DNA from: CAYYGL01 sp964471235 | GTDB lineage: Bacteria > Calditrichota > Calditrichia > RBG-13-44-9 > J075 | Assembly (NCBI GenBank): GCA_964471235.1 | Contig: CAYYGL010000034.1 | Coordinates: 1-31,946 of the forward strand | Reading direction: 5' to 3' | Length of the DNA stretch: 31,946 nucleotides | In this document: in pieces, positions 8,543 to 16,316 of the stretch | Layout: each line of letters opens with the position of its first letter | Numbering within the stretch: the first letter of the stretch is position 1 | Translations under genes and position numbers: made by a program | The notes under the pieces: generated by a model | The model's database searches: none | Seen by the model: only the letters and a program-made list of their open reading frames with translations | What the model was told of the DNA's origin: nothing

Positions 8543-9350
8543 ACTCCTTCAACCCCGATGACGCCATGCTCTGGATAAAATAGCGCTGGAAGAAGAAATA
8601 CGCCAGCACAATGGGCATCGCTAACAGGGTGGCAGCAGCTAACTTGACTCCTAACTGGGATTCCGCCCTGCCGCCGACCACAAACAGCGCCACCAACTGG
8701 GGCATGGTCATCATCTCCTGGTCACGGATGACAATCAGAGGCCAGAGCACCTCGTTCCAGGCGGTCATAAAGGTGATGATGCCCACCGTGACCACCGCCG
8801 GGATCGAATTGGGCATGAGAATGCGGAACAGAATGCGCAGTTCCCCACAGCCGTCTATTCGCGCCGCATCAATTAAATCCTGCGGGATGGTCATAAAATG
8901 CTGCCGGAACAGGATAATGGCAAAGGCATTGATCATATACGGCACAATCAACGCCAGGTAGCTATCCACCCAACCGAATTTCACCATCATGATGTACTGG
9001 GGGATCAGGGTGATTTGAAACGGCAGGGTCATGGTAAAGATGATGATGTAGAAGAGCAGATTCTGCCCTTTAAAACGGTAGCGGGAAAGGGCATAGCCCA
9101 CCATGGATGCCAGCACAATCACGGAGAGGGTGATGGCACTTGCCACCAACATGCTGTTCAGTAGTGCCCGGAGAATGGGAATTTTGGCAAATACCTGCTG
9201 GTAGCTGGTCCATACAAATTTGGACGGCAGCAGCAGCAATTTGCTGATTTCCTGCTCCGGGGCAAAGGTGGCGCTTACCATCCACAAAAAGGGATAGGTA
9301 AACATTACCGCGCCGAGGATGAGAACAAGATATAACAAAAGCCGTTTCAT
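8541..9350 (-). CDS. carbohydrate ABC transporter permease, CUT1 MalG-like
   Basis: 269 aa, the standard length for this family, with about six membrane segments (first at MKRLLLYLVLILGAVMFTY). The cytoplasmic EAA loop that docks the ATPase is visible as DLIDAARIDGCGELRILFR followed by ILMP. The start is the ATG at 9350, because AAGGAGG lies 9 nt upstream. The frame is open 14 codons earlier, but that would overlap the preceding permease gene. With this start the two permease genes are separated by only 4 bp, indicating translational coupling. It forms the inner-membrane channel with its partner. No ATPase gene is present in the window, so a shared MsmX/MalK-type ATPase encoded elsewhere is likely. 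Confidence 0.93.
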   Translation of the reverse strand: MKRLLLYLVLILGAVMFTYPFLWMVSATFAPEQEISKLLLLPSKFVWTSYQQVFAKIPILRALLNSMLVASAITLSVIVLASMVGYALSRYRFKGQNLLFYIIIFTMTLPFQITLIPQYIMMVKFGWVDSYLALIVPYMINAFAIILFRQHFMTIPQDLIDAARIDGCGELRILFRILMPNSIPAVVTVGIITFMTAWNEVLWPLIVIRDQEMMTMPQLVALFVVGGRAESQLGVKLAAATLLAMPIVLAYFFFQRYFIQSMASSGLKE

Positions 9351-9354
9351 ATCA

Positions 9355-10218
9355 TCATACCTCCTTCTCCACAAAGCGCCGTTGAATGGCAATTACCAGC
9401 AAAATCATAAAGGCATACACGATGCCCAGGGTGGCAGCATAACCCATGTGGTAGAAGAAGAAGCCTTCCTTGTAAATGTAGAGAACGGTGGAGAGGGTGC
9501 TGTTCAACGGACCCCCGCCGGTAAGGATATAGGGTTCGATAAACAGGGAAAAACCGCCGATGGTGGACAGCACCAGCACCATAAAGATGGTGGGATTAAT
9601 CGCCGGCAGGGTGATGTAGCGGAACTTCTGCCAGTGGGTGGCGCCGTCAATGTCCGCGGCTTCGTAATAGTACGGCGGAACACTTTGCAGTCCGGCAAGA
9701 AAAAGCACGATATACAAGCCCACATTCTTCCAGGTGGCAATGAGAGCGATGGAGGGCATGGCAATTGCCGGGTCGACCAGCCAGCCGACTTTACCCAATC
9801 CCAGCCGCACCAGCAGCCGGTTGATCAGCCCGGAATCAAAGCCCATGAGCTGCTGCCAGAGAATGGTGATCACCACCCCGGAGACCACCACCGGCAGAAA
9901 ATACGCACCGCGGAAAAATCCTCTCAAGCGAATATTTTGATTGAGCAGCTCGGCAAAAAAGAGGGCGATGATGATTTGCAAAGGGATATGAATCACCAGG
10001 AATATGACCGTGTTGAGCAGGGAGCGAAAAAACATGGGGTCGTGAATCAGGCGCACAAAGTTGGTTAACCCGGCAAACTCCATGGGCGCAATGATGTTCC
10101 ATTTGTGAAACATCAACACCACGGAGAAAATCACCGGAAAGGCAATGAAGGTCAAAAAGAAGATCACGTAGGGTGAAATGAACAAATAGGGGGTTAGTTT
10201 GTTGGTCATTGATTTCAT
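9355..10218 (-). CDS. carbohydrate ABC transporter permease, CUT1 MalF-like
   Basis: 287 aa with about six membrane spans. The first is LFISPYVIFFLTFIAFPVIF, a start typical of MalF/UgpA-type permeases. The EAA loop reads YYEAADIDGATHWQKFRYITLP. The C-terminal part contains the conserved TGGGP motif (FIEPYILTGGGPLNST). It pairs with the downstream MalG-like protein (4-bp gap) and receives substrate from the solute-binding lipoprotein encoded upstream. A start three codons downstream (MTNKL) is equally possible, since neither ATG has a strong ribosome site. The gene is separated from the binding-protein gene by heptad repeats and an assembly gap, so operon continuity there is assumed. Confidence 0.92.
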   Translation of the reverse strand: MKSMTNKLTPYLFISPYVIFFLTFIAFPVIFSVVLMFHKWNIIAPMEFAGLTNFVRLIHDPMFFRSLLNTVIFLVIHIPLQIIIALFFAELLNQNIRLRGFFRGAYFLPVVVSGVVITILWQQLMGFDSGLINRLLVRLGLGKVGWLVDPAIAMPSIALIATWKNVGLYIVLFLAGLQSVPPYYYEAADIDGATHWQKFRYITLPAINPTIFMVLVLSTIGGFSLFIEPYILTGGGPLNSTLSTVLYIYKEGFFFYHMGYAATLGIVYAFMILLVIAIQRRFVEKEV

Positions 10219-10227
10219 AATGGTTAT

Positions 10228-10263
10228 GGGTATAGGGTATCAGGTATAAGGGTATAGGGTATA
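10228..10263. repeat. heptanucleotide tandem repeat (GGGTATA)
   Basis: Five heptads: GGGTATA, GGGTATC, AGGTATA, then after a 1-nt slip GGGTATA twice, just upstream of the MalF-like gene start. Same 7-bp period as at 8491-8542 and at the assembly gap. Confidence 0.75.
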
Positions 10264-10370
10264 AGGGGTGGGGGTGTGGACAGATATTTTTTTAACCGAT
10301 CCATTTATGTTGACCGCTGACAACACACCCTGCCTTTATACTCCTCTCCCCATTGACGCCCCTTCACCAT

Positions 10371-10510
10371 CCTTTCCCTTTTCCCCTTTCNNNNNNNNNN
10401 NNNNNNNNNNNNNNNNNNNNNNNNNNNNNNNNNNNNNNNNNNNNNNNNNNNNNNNNNNNNNNNNNNNNNNNNNNNNNNNNNNNNNNNNNNCCTTTCCCTT
10501 TTCCCCTTTC
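10371..10510. other. 100-N assembly gap inside a heptad repeat
   Basis: One hundred Ns (10391-10490) are flanked on both sides by the identical 20 bp: CCTTTCC, CTTTTCC, CCTTTC. This is itself a 7-bp-period repeat. The round size of the gap and the identical flanks suggest an unresolved tandem repeat or an overlap of contig ends, not 100 missing bases of unique DNA. Reading frames crossing the gap are meaningless. Confidence 0.9.
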
Positions 10511-10515
10511 ACGCT

Positions 10516-11865
10516 TCACATCAACAGCAGCCGCACAACCCTGGCAGCATCTTTGATGGCTTTCTCGGGCGTCTTTCTGTTGTAAATCACACACGCTTCA
10601 TATTGTTGCGAGATGGCATCGAAGACCTCTTTGAGCACCGGGCAGATGTCTGTGCCCCGCACAAACTGCGCCTGGCGGGCAAAGGGCTTCATCCGGGGAT
10701 GTTGCGCAAAGAACGGTTGAAAGAGCGAATCGCTGAACAGGTTTTTCCGCCGCGGCAACTGGTTGGAGATTTCCAGAAAGCGCAGGTCGTTTTCTTTATC
10801 GATCATGAATTTTACAAACTCCCAGGCGCGGCGAGGCTGCCGACAGGTGCTGAAGATGACGATGTTTTTGGGATCGCCGTAAGTGTAGATGGGACCCCGG
10901 CGGTCATCCGGCACCGGCACATGATGAAAAGCGAATTCGAAGCCTTCCGGTTTAAAGCGCTCCGCCCGGGCAATCTCCCAGGGACCGGTAAATTTGGTGG
11001 CAATCGCCCCGGATAAAAAGGCGTCCTGCCGGGTATCCAGCCGCTCCCGGGAAAAGTAGTTCTTCCGATACAATTCCTGCAGAAAGGCAAAGGTCTGCAC
11101 CGCATACCGGTTATCAAACGCCACCCGGTTATCTTTGATGAGCGGCATTCCCCCGGAGGCAGCCAGGTAGAGGGTGTAGAAGTCAAACAACCGCAGCCAC
11201 CAGGTGACCTTGACGTTGGAATAGCCCACCCAGCGGTCCACATAGCCGTCGCCGTCGGTATCTGCCTGGATGCGCTGACCGGCATTCAGATATTCGGAGT
11301 AGGTGGAGGGCGGGGTGTCAAATCCGGCAGATGCCATCAGCTTCCGGTTGTAGATCATCATGATGGGATTGATTTTCCAGGGGATTTGATAAATATGCCC
11401 GTCAGTGGAGGTAACCTCGGCGACGACCGCGCTGTCACAGCGCCGGTAGATAAATTCAAGGAAGCCGGGGAGGGTATCCAGGGCGATAAGCGCCCCGGCG
11501 CGGGCGTAGGCTTCCACATCGCCCTGCCACATGTTGGAATAAATATCGGGAGTGGTTTTGCCAACCACCGCGGCTAAAATTACCTCCTCGCTGGACTGCC
11601 CCTCCGGCACCGGCTGGGTGTGCACCAACATCTCCGGATGGGCTTCATTCCAGTGCGCCACCATCTCCCGGGCAAAGTCAATCTCTTGCTGGTTGTTGGA
11701 GGACCAGTACAATAATTGAGAATTACCGGGCGTGTGGTTATTCCCGCAGGCAAGCAGCCACAGCACCATCAGGCAGCCGACGAAAACACCCCATCCCGGG
11801 ATCATGAAACGCAAGAATGCTGAAGCACCCATTCCGCCCGTATGATTATCGTGAGAAGCACTCAT
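10516..11865 (-). CDS. extracellular sugar-binding lipoprotein (SBP family 1)
   Basis: 449 aa from the chosen start, a usual length for CUT1 binding proteins. A signal peptide ends in the lipobox LLAC (Cys40 with this start). The mature protein begins with LLYWSSNNQQEIDFAREMVAHWN, followed by TTPDIYSNMWQGDVEAYA and IPWKINPIMMIYNRKLM, both typical of MalE/UgpB-like proteins. DTDGDGYVDRW resembles a Ca-binding loop often inserted in this family. The frame is open to 12072, but that start would run into the TMEM175 gene and precede the signal peptide by about 90 residues; 11865 is my choice, with 11832 and 11805 as alternatives. It captures the oligosaccharide for the MalF/MalG-like permeases. 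Confidence 0.9.
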   Translation of the reverse strand: MSASHDNHTGGMGASAFLRFMIPGWGVFVGCLMVLWLLACGNNHTPGNSQLLYWSSNNQQEIDFAREMVAHWNEAHPEMLVHTQPVPEGQSSEEVILAAVVGKTTPDIYSNMWQGDVEAYARAGALIALDTLPGFLEFIYRRCDSAVVAEVTSTDGHIYQIPWKINPIMMIYNRKLMASAGFDTPPSTYSEYLNAGQRIQADTDGDGYVDRWVGYSNVKVTWWLRLFDFYTLYLAASGGMPLIKDNRVAFDNRYAVQTFAFLQELYRKNYFSRERLDTRQDAFLSGAIATKFTGPWEIARAERFKPEGFEFAFHHVPVPDDRRGPIYTYGDPKNIVIFSTCRQPRRAWEFVKFMIDKENDLRFLEISNQLPRRKNLFSDSLFQPFFAQHPRMKPFARQAQFVRGTDICPVLKEVFDAISQQYEACVIYNRKTPEKAIKDAARVVRLLLM

Positions 11866-11987
11866 GTTCCCAAGGTTTTTTGTAACCCCATCCAAAGCCA
11901 GAAGGCATTCGTATTCCAATGCGGTTGAACTTACCAATTTAAAGGGATATTTCCAAATTCGGTGTATCGAAGCAGAGACTTGTCCCC

Positions 11988-12563
11988 TCACTCCCCCAGC
12001 GCTTTCTCTATCCGCCGGTCCGGGATAAGCCACATAAGGGCAGTTAAGGAATACAGACCAAAGGCTATCCATTCATTGACAAAGGCAAGCGGGATGGCAA
12101 CCAGGTAAATTCCAAGGGTAATTTTTTCCTTCCATTTCCGTTGAATAGCAACTGCCAGTACCGATTGCTCATGGTGATGCGTTAACAACACCACGGTGAG
12201 AATGTAATATGAAAATCCCGCCATGAACAGGACCATCCCGTAAGCCGCCACCGGGAGGGTTGCCAGGTGAGTCTCCCCCATCCAGGCGGTGACAAAGGGA
12301 ATTAAAGAAAGCCAGAATAACAAATGGAGGTTTGCCCAGAGCACACCCCCGCTAATCTTCTCCACCACCTGGAATAAATGATGGTGGTTCATCCAGTAAA
12401 TCCCGATGTATAGAAAGCTCAGTACGTAACTGAGAAAAACCGGCAGCATGGGTACCAGCGCTGTCAATTTCTCATCATGAGGCACTTTCATTTCCAGCAC
12501 CATAATGGTGATGAGGATGGCAACCACCCCGTCACTGAACGCTTCGATTCGACTTTTTTTCAT
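11988..12563 (-). CDS. TMEM175-family (DUF1211) membrane channel protein
   Basis: 191 aa, the length of the bacterial single-repeat TMEM175 proteins. The N-terminus MKKSRIEAFSDGVVAILITIMVLEMKVP holds the family signature, with the FSD motif in the first helix that lines the pore. About six hydrophobic segments follow, with MNHHHLFQ between helices 2 and 3. Family knowledge: bacterial members are tetrameric K+-permeable channels. GGAGAG lies just upstream of the ATG. It sits between the sugar locus and the phospholipid genes without an obvious functional link to either. Confidence 0.9.
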   Translation of the reverse strand: MKKSRIEAFSDGVVAILITIMVLEMKVPHDEKLTALVPMLPVFLSYVLSFLYIGIYWMNHHHLFQVVEKISGGVLWANLHLLFWLSLIPFVTAWMGETHLATLPVAAYGMVLFMAGFSYYILTVVLLTHHHEQSVLAVAIQRKWKEKITLGIYLVAIPLAFVNEWIAFGLYSLTALMWLIPDRRIEKALGE

Positions 12564-12696
12564 TGAACTCTCCGTTTATTCTCAACCGGCAGGGTTTCTC
12601 AATAGCGCCCCCGGCATTGAAGTTCGGGGGAACACCACAGCCCGTTCATCTCAAAGCCCATCGGAAGATACGGCTTATAAAGGAATTATAAAAATA

Positions 12697-12979
12697 GTAA
12701 CGATTCAGGTAGATAACCTGCTTGATTCATCCCTACATGATCCCGTCGGGATAAACATCTCACCCCGCCGCGGCGGGGCTACGGTCGCAAAGATAGAGTC
12801 GACCCAAGACATTGTGCACGTTGCGTTTGCTTTGCGTTCGCTGCGGTTAAGCAAACCGCTGGAAGCCATTACTCTGGCATCTAAACAATCCGAACAGGTA
12901 CTAAAAATAAAACGAAGTAACGTCAGTTCCACATAAAAACATTAAACGCGGATGGATCCGGATGACCCGTCATCCGTGT
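12697..12979. repeat. intergenic palindromes and repeat fragments
   Basis: The 640-bp gap 12564-13201 has no credible gene. It holds GTAACGATTCAGGT (12697-12710), which matches 12 of 14 bases of the inverted-repeat end seen at 5272 and 31893. It also has ATCCCGTCGGGAT (12740-12752), the perfect palindrome CCCCGCCGCGGCGGGG (12763-12778), and an imperfect 9-bp inverted repeat ACGCGGATG / CATCCGTGT (12946-12979). These look like fossils of the same small repeat families. The part 12980-13201 shows nothing except the ribosome site of plsY. Confidence 0.5.
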
Positions 12980-13201
12980 AAATCGACGTTCTTTGTGTTC
13001 TATATTATGTTCTCCTTTTTCGGTGGTGAAACATTCAGATGGCTCAATCGTTACCAAATTAAAAAAGAAGGACGATCGTTGCGGGATGCACGACAATCGA
13101 TGCCCCCATGCCGAAAACTTACTTCTGTTCTTTTTTTTGATGCTTCCTCTTTTTATTTTCCTTCCATAGGCTTAATTTAAAGAAAACAAAGGGACAGAAT
13201 T

Positions 13202-13840
13202 ATGCTTTATGTTGCGTTAATGATCTTGCTCAGCTATCTGATTGGCTCCATTCCCACCAGCATCCTTGCCGGAAAGTTATTAAAGGGGATCGACATTCGT
13301 CAGCACGGCAGCGGAAACGCCGGCGCCACCAATGTCTTCCGAGTATTGGGATGGAAAGCCGGGATTACGGTGCTGTTGATTGATATTATGAAAGGAGTGG
13401 TTCCCACGGTATGGGTTTATCAAATCGGGTTAGCCGATCTTTCCTGGCAGCCGATTAACGCCCAGATTTGTGCCGGGCTGGCAGCAGTTTTCGGGCACAT
13501 CTGGACGGTTTTTGCCGGATTTAAAGGCGGCAAAGGGGTTGGAACCGGCGCCGGAATGATCATTGGACTGGCGCCCCTGGCAGTTCTGATAGCACTGCTC
13601 GTTTTTATCACCACCGTGGCAGTTACCCGTTTCGTCTCCCTGGGGTCCATTCTGGCATCTTTGACCCTGCCGGTGGTGCTTTTTGTAGAACGGTTTGCCC
13701 TTTCCCAACCGGTGCCGAACCAGTTACTCGTTTTAAGTCTCTTTATACCATTATTAATTATTTACACCCACCGTTCCAACATTCAAAGATTGCTCAAAGG
13801 CGAGGAAAATAAAATCCAATTTCAATCCGGTGGGCAATAA
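13202..13840 (+). CDS. plsY: acyl-phosphate glycerol-3-phosphate acyltransferase PlsY
   Basis: 212 aa integral membrane enzyme of normal length. The three PlsY motifs are present: GSIPTS then HGSGNAGATNVFR (35-47), FKGGKGVGTGAGM in the middle, and the C-terminal THRSNIQRLLKGEENK. It transfers an acyl group from acyl-phosphate to glycerol 3-phosphate at the inner membrane, the first acylation step of phospholipid synthesis. AGGGACA precedes the ATG. It is the first of three co-directional genes with purC and gpsA. gpsA makes its acceptor substrate, so linkage of the two is functionally sensible. Confidence 0.96.
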   Translation: MLYVALMILLSYLIGSIPTSILAGKLLKGIDIRQHGSGNAGATNVFRVLGWKAGITVLLIDIMKGVVPTVWVYQIGLADLSWQPINAQICAGLAAVFGHIWTVFAGFKGGKGVGTGAGMIIGLAPLAVLIALLVFITTVAVTRFVSLGSILASLTLPVVLFVERFALSQPVPNQLLVLSLFIPLLIIYTHRSNIQRLLKGEENKIQFQSGGQ

Positions 13841-13863
13841 TCACCCAAACATGGTACCGAACA

Positions 13864-14799
13864 ATGTTGTTTTCAAACATAGTGCTCCGAACCGAAATTC
13901 CCGGCGCCAGGTTGCGCAACCGGGGAAAAGTTCGGGATATTTATGAAGCGGAAGAAAATTTGATCATTGTTGCCAGTGACCGTCTTTCCGCTTTTGATGT
14001 GGTGATGGAAGAGGGGATTCCTGCCAAAGGGATTGTGCTGACCCAGGTTTCCAAATTCTGGTTCCGGAAAATGAGCGACATCGTCCCCAATCATTTTATT
14101 AGCGACGATGTCTCCCACTTCCCCCCTCCCTTAAATAGGCACAAATCCTTATTAAAAGGGCGATCGATGCTGGTTCAAAAAGCGGAACCGCTACCGGTGG
14201 AGTGTATCGTGCGGGGATATTTAGCGGGATCGGGATGGAAAGAATATAAAACCAGCGGCACCCTGCACGGGGTTCCACTCCCGGGGGGGCTGAAGGAGGC
14301 AGACCGTCTGCCGGAGCCGATGTTCACCCCATCCACCAAAGCGGAAGAGGGACATGATCGGAATATCTCTTTTGAGGAGATGAAGGAGATCATTGATCCG
14401 AATTTGGCGGAATTCATCCGCGAAAAAAGTTTATTGATCTACGAGCGGGCGGTTAAGATTGCCGAAGAGAAAGGGATTATCATCGCCGACACCAAACTAG
14501 AATTTGGTTTAAAGGATGGCGAATTGTTGTTAATCGATGAACTTCTCACTCCGGATTCCTCCCGTTTCTGGCCTGTGGCACAATACCAGCCCGGGAAATC
14601 TCAGCCCAGTTACGACAAGCAGTACGTGCGGGATTACCTGGAATCCCTTCCCTGGAACAAAATGCCGCCGCCACCTTCCCTGCCCCGGGAAGTGGTGGAA
14701 AACACTTCTCGGAAATACCAGGAAATCTTAAAGATCCTGACCGGAAGAACAGTGGAGGACATTCTAACCGAAAATGAAAGTGACAATGGCGATACGTAG
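13864..14799 (+). CDS. purC: SAICAR synthase PurC
   Basis: 311 aa, the longer (about 300-residue) form of phosphoribosylaminoimidazole-succinocarboxamide synthase. It catalyses the ATP-dependent joining of CAIR and aspartate in purine synthesis. Visible are GKVRDIYE (21-28), the SDRLSAFD motif, signature one LPVECIVRGYLAGSGWKEY, FTPSTKAEEGHD, and signature two LIDELLTPDSSRFWP. Only 23 bp separate it from plsY, so co-transcription is likely although the pathways differ. The ATG at 13864 has a weak ribosome site, but the next family-conserved residues follow at once, supporting this start. Confidence 0.96.
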   Translation: MLFSNIVLRTEIPGARLRNRGKVRDIYEAEENLIIVASDRLSAFDVVMEEGIPAKGIVLTQVSKFWFRKMSDIVPNHFISDDVSHFPPPLNRHKSLLKGRSMLVQKAEPLPVECIVRGYLAGSGWKEYKTSGTLHGVPLPGGLKEADRLPEPMFTPSTKAEEGHDRNISFEEMKEIIDPNLAEFIREKSLLIYERAVKIAEEKGIIIADTKLEFGLKDGELLLIDELLTPDSSRFWPVAQYQPGKSQPSYDKQYVRDYLESLPWNKMPPPPSLPREVVENTSRKYQEILKILTGRTVEDILTENESDNGDT

Positions 14800-14810
14800 C
14801 GAATTTTGGA

Positions 14811-14906
14811 GCGGGTGAAGGGAGTCGGAGTGAAATGATTGACTGTCGGCTTTCCATAACCAATGAGTGAAAAAATGAAGGGGAAAAGTTCTCACGCTTC
14901 ACCCGC
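14811..14906. repeat. inverted repeat between purC and gpsA
   Basis: GCGGGTGAAG (14811-14820) and its perfect complement CTTCACCCGC (14897-14906) are separated by 76 bp of non-coding sequence in the purC-gpsA gap. There is no T-tract. It could be a small repeat element or a long-range mRNA structure; the sequence does not decide. Confidence 0.45.
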
Positions 14907-14954
14907 CCTCCCGATCTTCCGAATATCTTATCGCCATTCAACGAGGGATATCTC

Positions 14955-15959
14955 ATGAACGAACAAATTGCAGTCATCGGTGCCGGGAGTTGGGGCACCA
15001 CCCTGGCGGTTTTGCTGGCAAAAAAAGGATATGATGTTACCCTGTGGGTATATGAGCCGGAACAACTGGCAGAGATGGAAGACATCCGGGAAAATCGGAA
15101 ATATTTACCGGGAGTGATGCTGCCGGAGAAAATTCGACTTACCGGGGCAATTTTAGCAGCCGTGACCACTGCAGATTATCTGGTGATGGCAGTGCCCACC
15201 CATGCCATGCGGAGTGTTTGTGAGCAGATGACCGCTGCAATTAGCCGCAGTCATGTGGTCATCAATGTTTCCAAAGGCATTGAGAACATGACCCTGAAGC
15301 GGATGTCCGAGGTAATCCATGAAACCCTTTCGGTTCCTTTCGAACGAATTGCCACTCTGCATGGGCCCAGCCATGCAGAAGAAGTAAGCCGGGGGATTGC
15401 CACCGCGGTGGTGGCTGCCAGCACCGATCTGCACACCGCCCGGAAAGTGCGGGAACTGTTTTTTACCGAATATTTCCGGGTGTATTCCAGCGACGATATC
15501 ATTGGTGTGGAGTACGGGGGGGCGGTGAAGAACGTCATTGCCATTGCCGCCGGCATCTGTGACGGCGCCGGCTTTGGGGATAACACCAAGGCGGCTTTGC
15601 TTACCCGGGGGCTGGTGGAAATTGCCCGCCTGGGTACCCGCATGGGTGCCCGCCCGGAAACCTTCTCCGGTCTTTCCGGAATGGGCGACCTGATTGTCAC
15701 CTGTATGAGTAAACACAGCCGTAACCGTTATGTGGGAGAACAAATCGGTTCCGGCAAAACCCTGGATGACGTCCTCTCGGAAATGGTGATGGTGGCGGAA
15801 GGGGTCAAAACCACCCGCTCGGTGCATCAACTGGCAGAGCAGGTGGATGTGGAAATGCCGATTTCCAGAGAAGTGTACCGGGTTTTATTCGAAAACAAAA
15901 GCCCCCACCAGGCAGTAACAGACCTGATGACCCGCGAACCGAAAGAGGAGAGATGGTAA
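14955..15959 (+). CDS. gpsA: NAD(P)-dependent glycerol-3-phosphate dehydrogenase GpsA
   Basis: 334 aa, normal length. The N-terminal Rossmann motif IAVIGAGSWGT is at residues 5-15, NVSKGIE at 104-110, and LHGPSHAEEV near 135-144. The catalytic lysine lies in EYGGAVKNVIAIAAG (Lys192), followed by GFGDNTKAALLTRG and the substrate-binding region GLSGMGDLIVTC. It reduces dihydroxyacetone phosphate to glycerol 3-phosphate, feeding PlsY encoded two genes upstream. GAGGGA lies just before the ATG. No anomalies. Confidence 0.97.
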   Translation: MNEQIAVIGAGSWGTTLAVLLAKKGYDVTLWVYEPEQLAEMEDIRENRKYLPGVMLPEKIRLTGAILAAVTTADYLVMAVPTHAMRSVCEQMTAAISRSHVVINVSKGIENMTLKRMSEVIHETLSVPFERIATLHGPSHAEEVSRGIATAVVAASTDLHTARKVRELFFTEYFRVYSSDDIIGVEYGGAVKNVIAIAAGICDGAGFGDNTKAALLTRGLVEIARLGTRMGARPETFSGLSGMGDLIVTCMSKHSRNRYVGEQIGSGKTLDDVLSEMVMVAEGVKTTRSVHQLAEQVDVEMPISREVYRVLFENKSPHQAVTDLMTREPKEERW

Positions 15960-16027
15960 AATACCGGGGAAACGCTTTTCGGTTGTTTATCAAAATTAAG
16001 CGAAACTTACCTTGTGAATTTATCGCC

Positions 16028-16297
16028 TATCCGAATATGCCGCAACAGATAGGATACCCACCCCCTACCCCCAAACTTCTGCCTGAATACACAATGGTCA
16101 GATGACGCCCATCGGTGGGCTGTTCAAAGCGATTCCAATGGTCGGGTGCTCTCAGGAAAGATAGCGGTACATGCAATGTTTGATAGAAAAATGATGGTGT
16201 GTAATTCCCGGCTGCCGCCGGATGCATCAAATGACCGTGCCCATAGGCTCCCCATCCATTTTCGCACCGGTCGAAAAAAATCCCCAATATTCGGATA
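16028..16297. mobile_element. MITE-like segment with 11-bp terminal inverted repeats
   Basis: TATCCGAATAT (16028-16038) and its exact complement ATATTCGGATA (16287-16297) bound 270 bp lying in the 357-bp gap between gpsA and the monohaem cytochrome gene. The outermost bases of both arms are TA, as would be left by a transposase with TA target duplication. An 86-codon frame on the minus strand covers it, but the translation has no recognisable family. The rest of the gap shows nothing else. Confidence 0.45.
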
Positions 16298-16316
16298 CCT
16301 CGGGTTGGTTCATCTA

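Noticed and set aside
9319..10068. 249-residue plus-strand frame opposite the MalF-like permease
   Set aside because: It is antisense to a well-conserved transporter gene, and its His/Gln/Gly-rich composition is typical of a complement-strand shadow.
10364..10594. Frames running through the N stretch
   Set aside because: The assembly gap makes the translation meaningless, and flanking residues are low complexity.
11866..12072. Extended N-terminus of the sugar-binding lipoprotein
   Set aside because: It would place about 90 residues ahead of a clear lipoprotein signal peptide and overlap the end of the TMEM175 gene.
12705..12932. 75-residue minus-strand frame in the gap before plsY
   Set aside because: It runs through palindromic repeat DNA (CCCCGCCGCGGCGGGG) and resembles no protein family.
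14546..15169. 207-residue minus-strand frame across purC, the gap and gpsA
   Set aside because: It overlaps two secure plus-strand genes and shows no domain.
15153..15830. 225-residue minus-strand frame inside gpsA
   Set aside because: It is a shadow of the gpsA coding sequence.
16027..16287. 86-residue minus-strand frame between gpsA and the monohaem cytochrome
   Set aside because: It coincides with the inverted-repeat-bounded segment and has no recognisable domain or good ribosome site.
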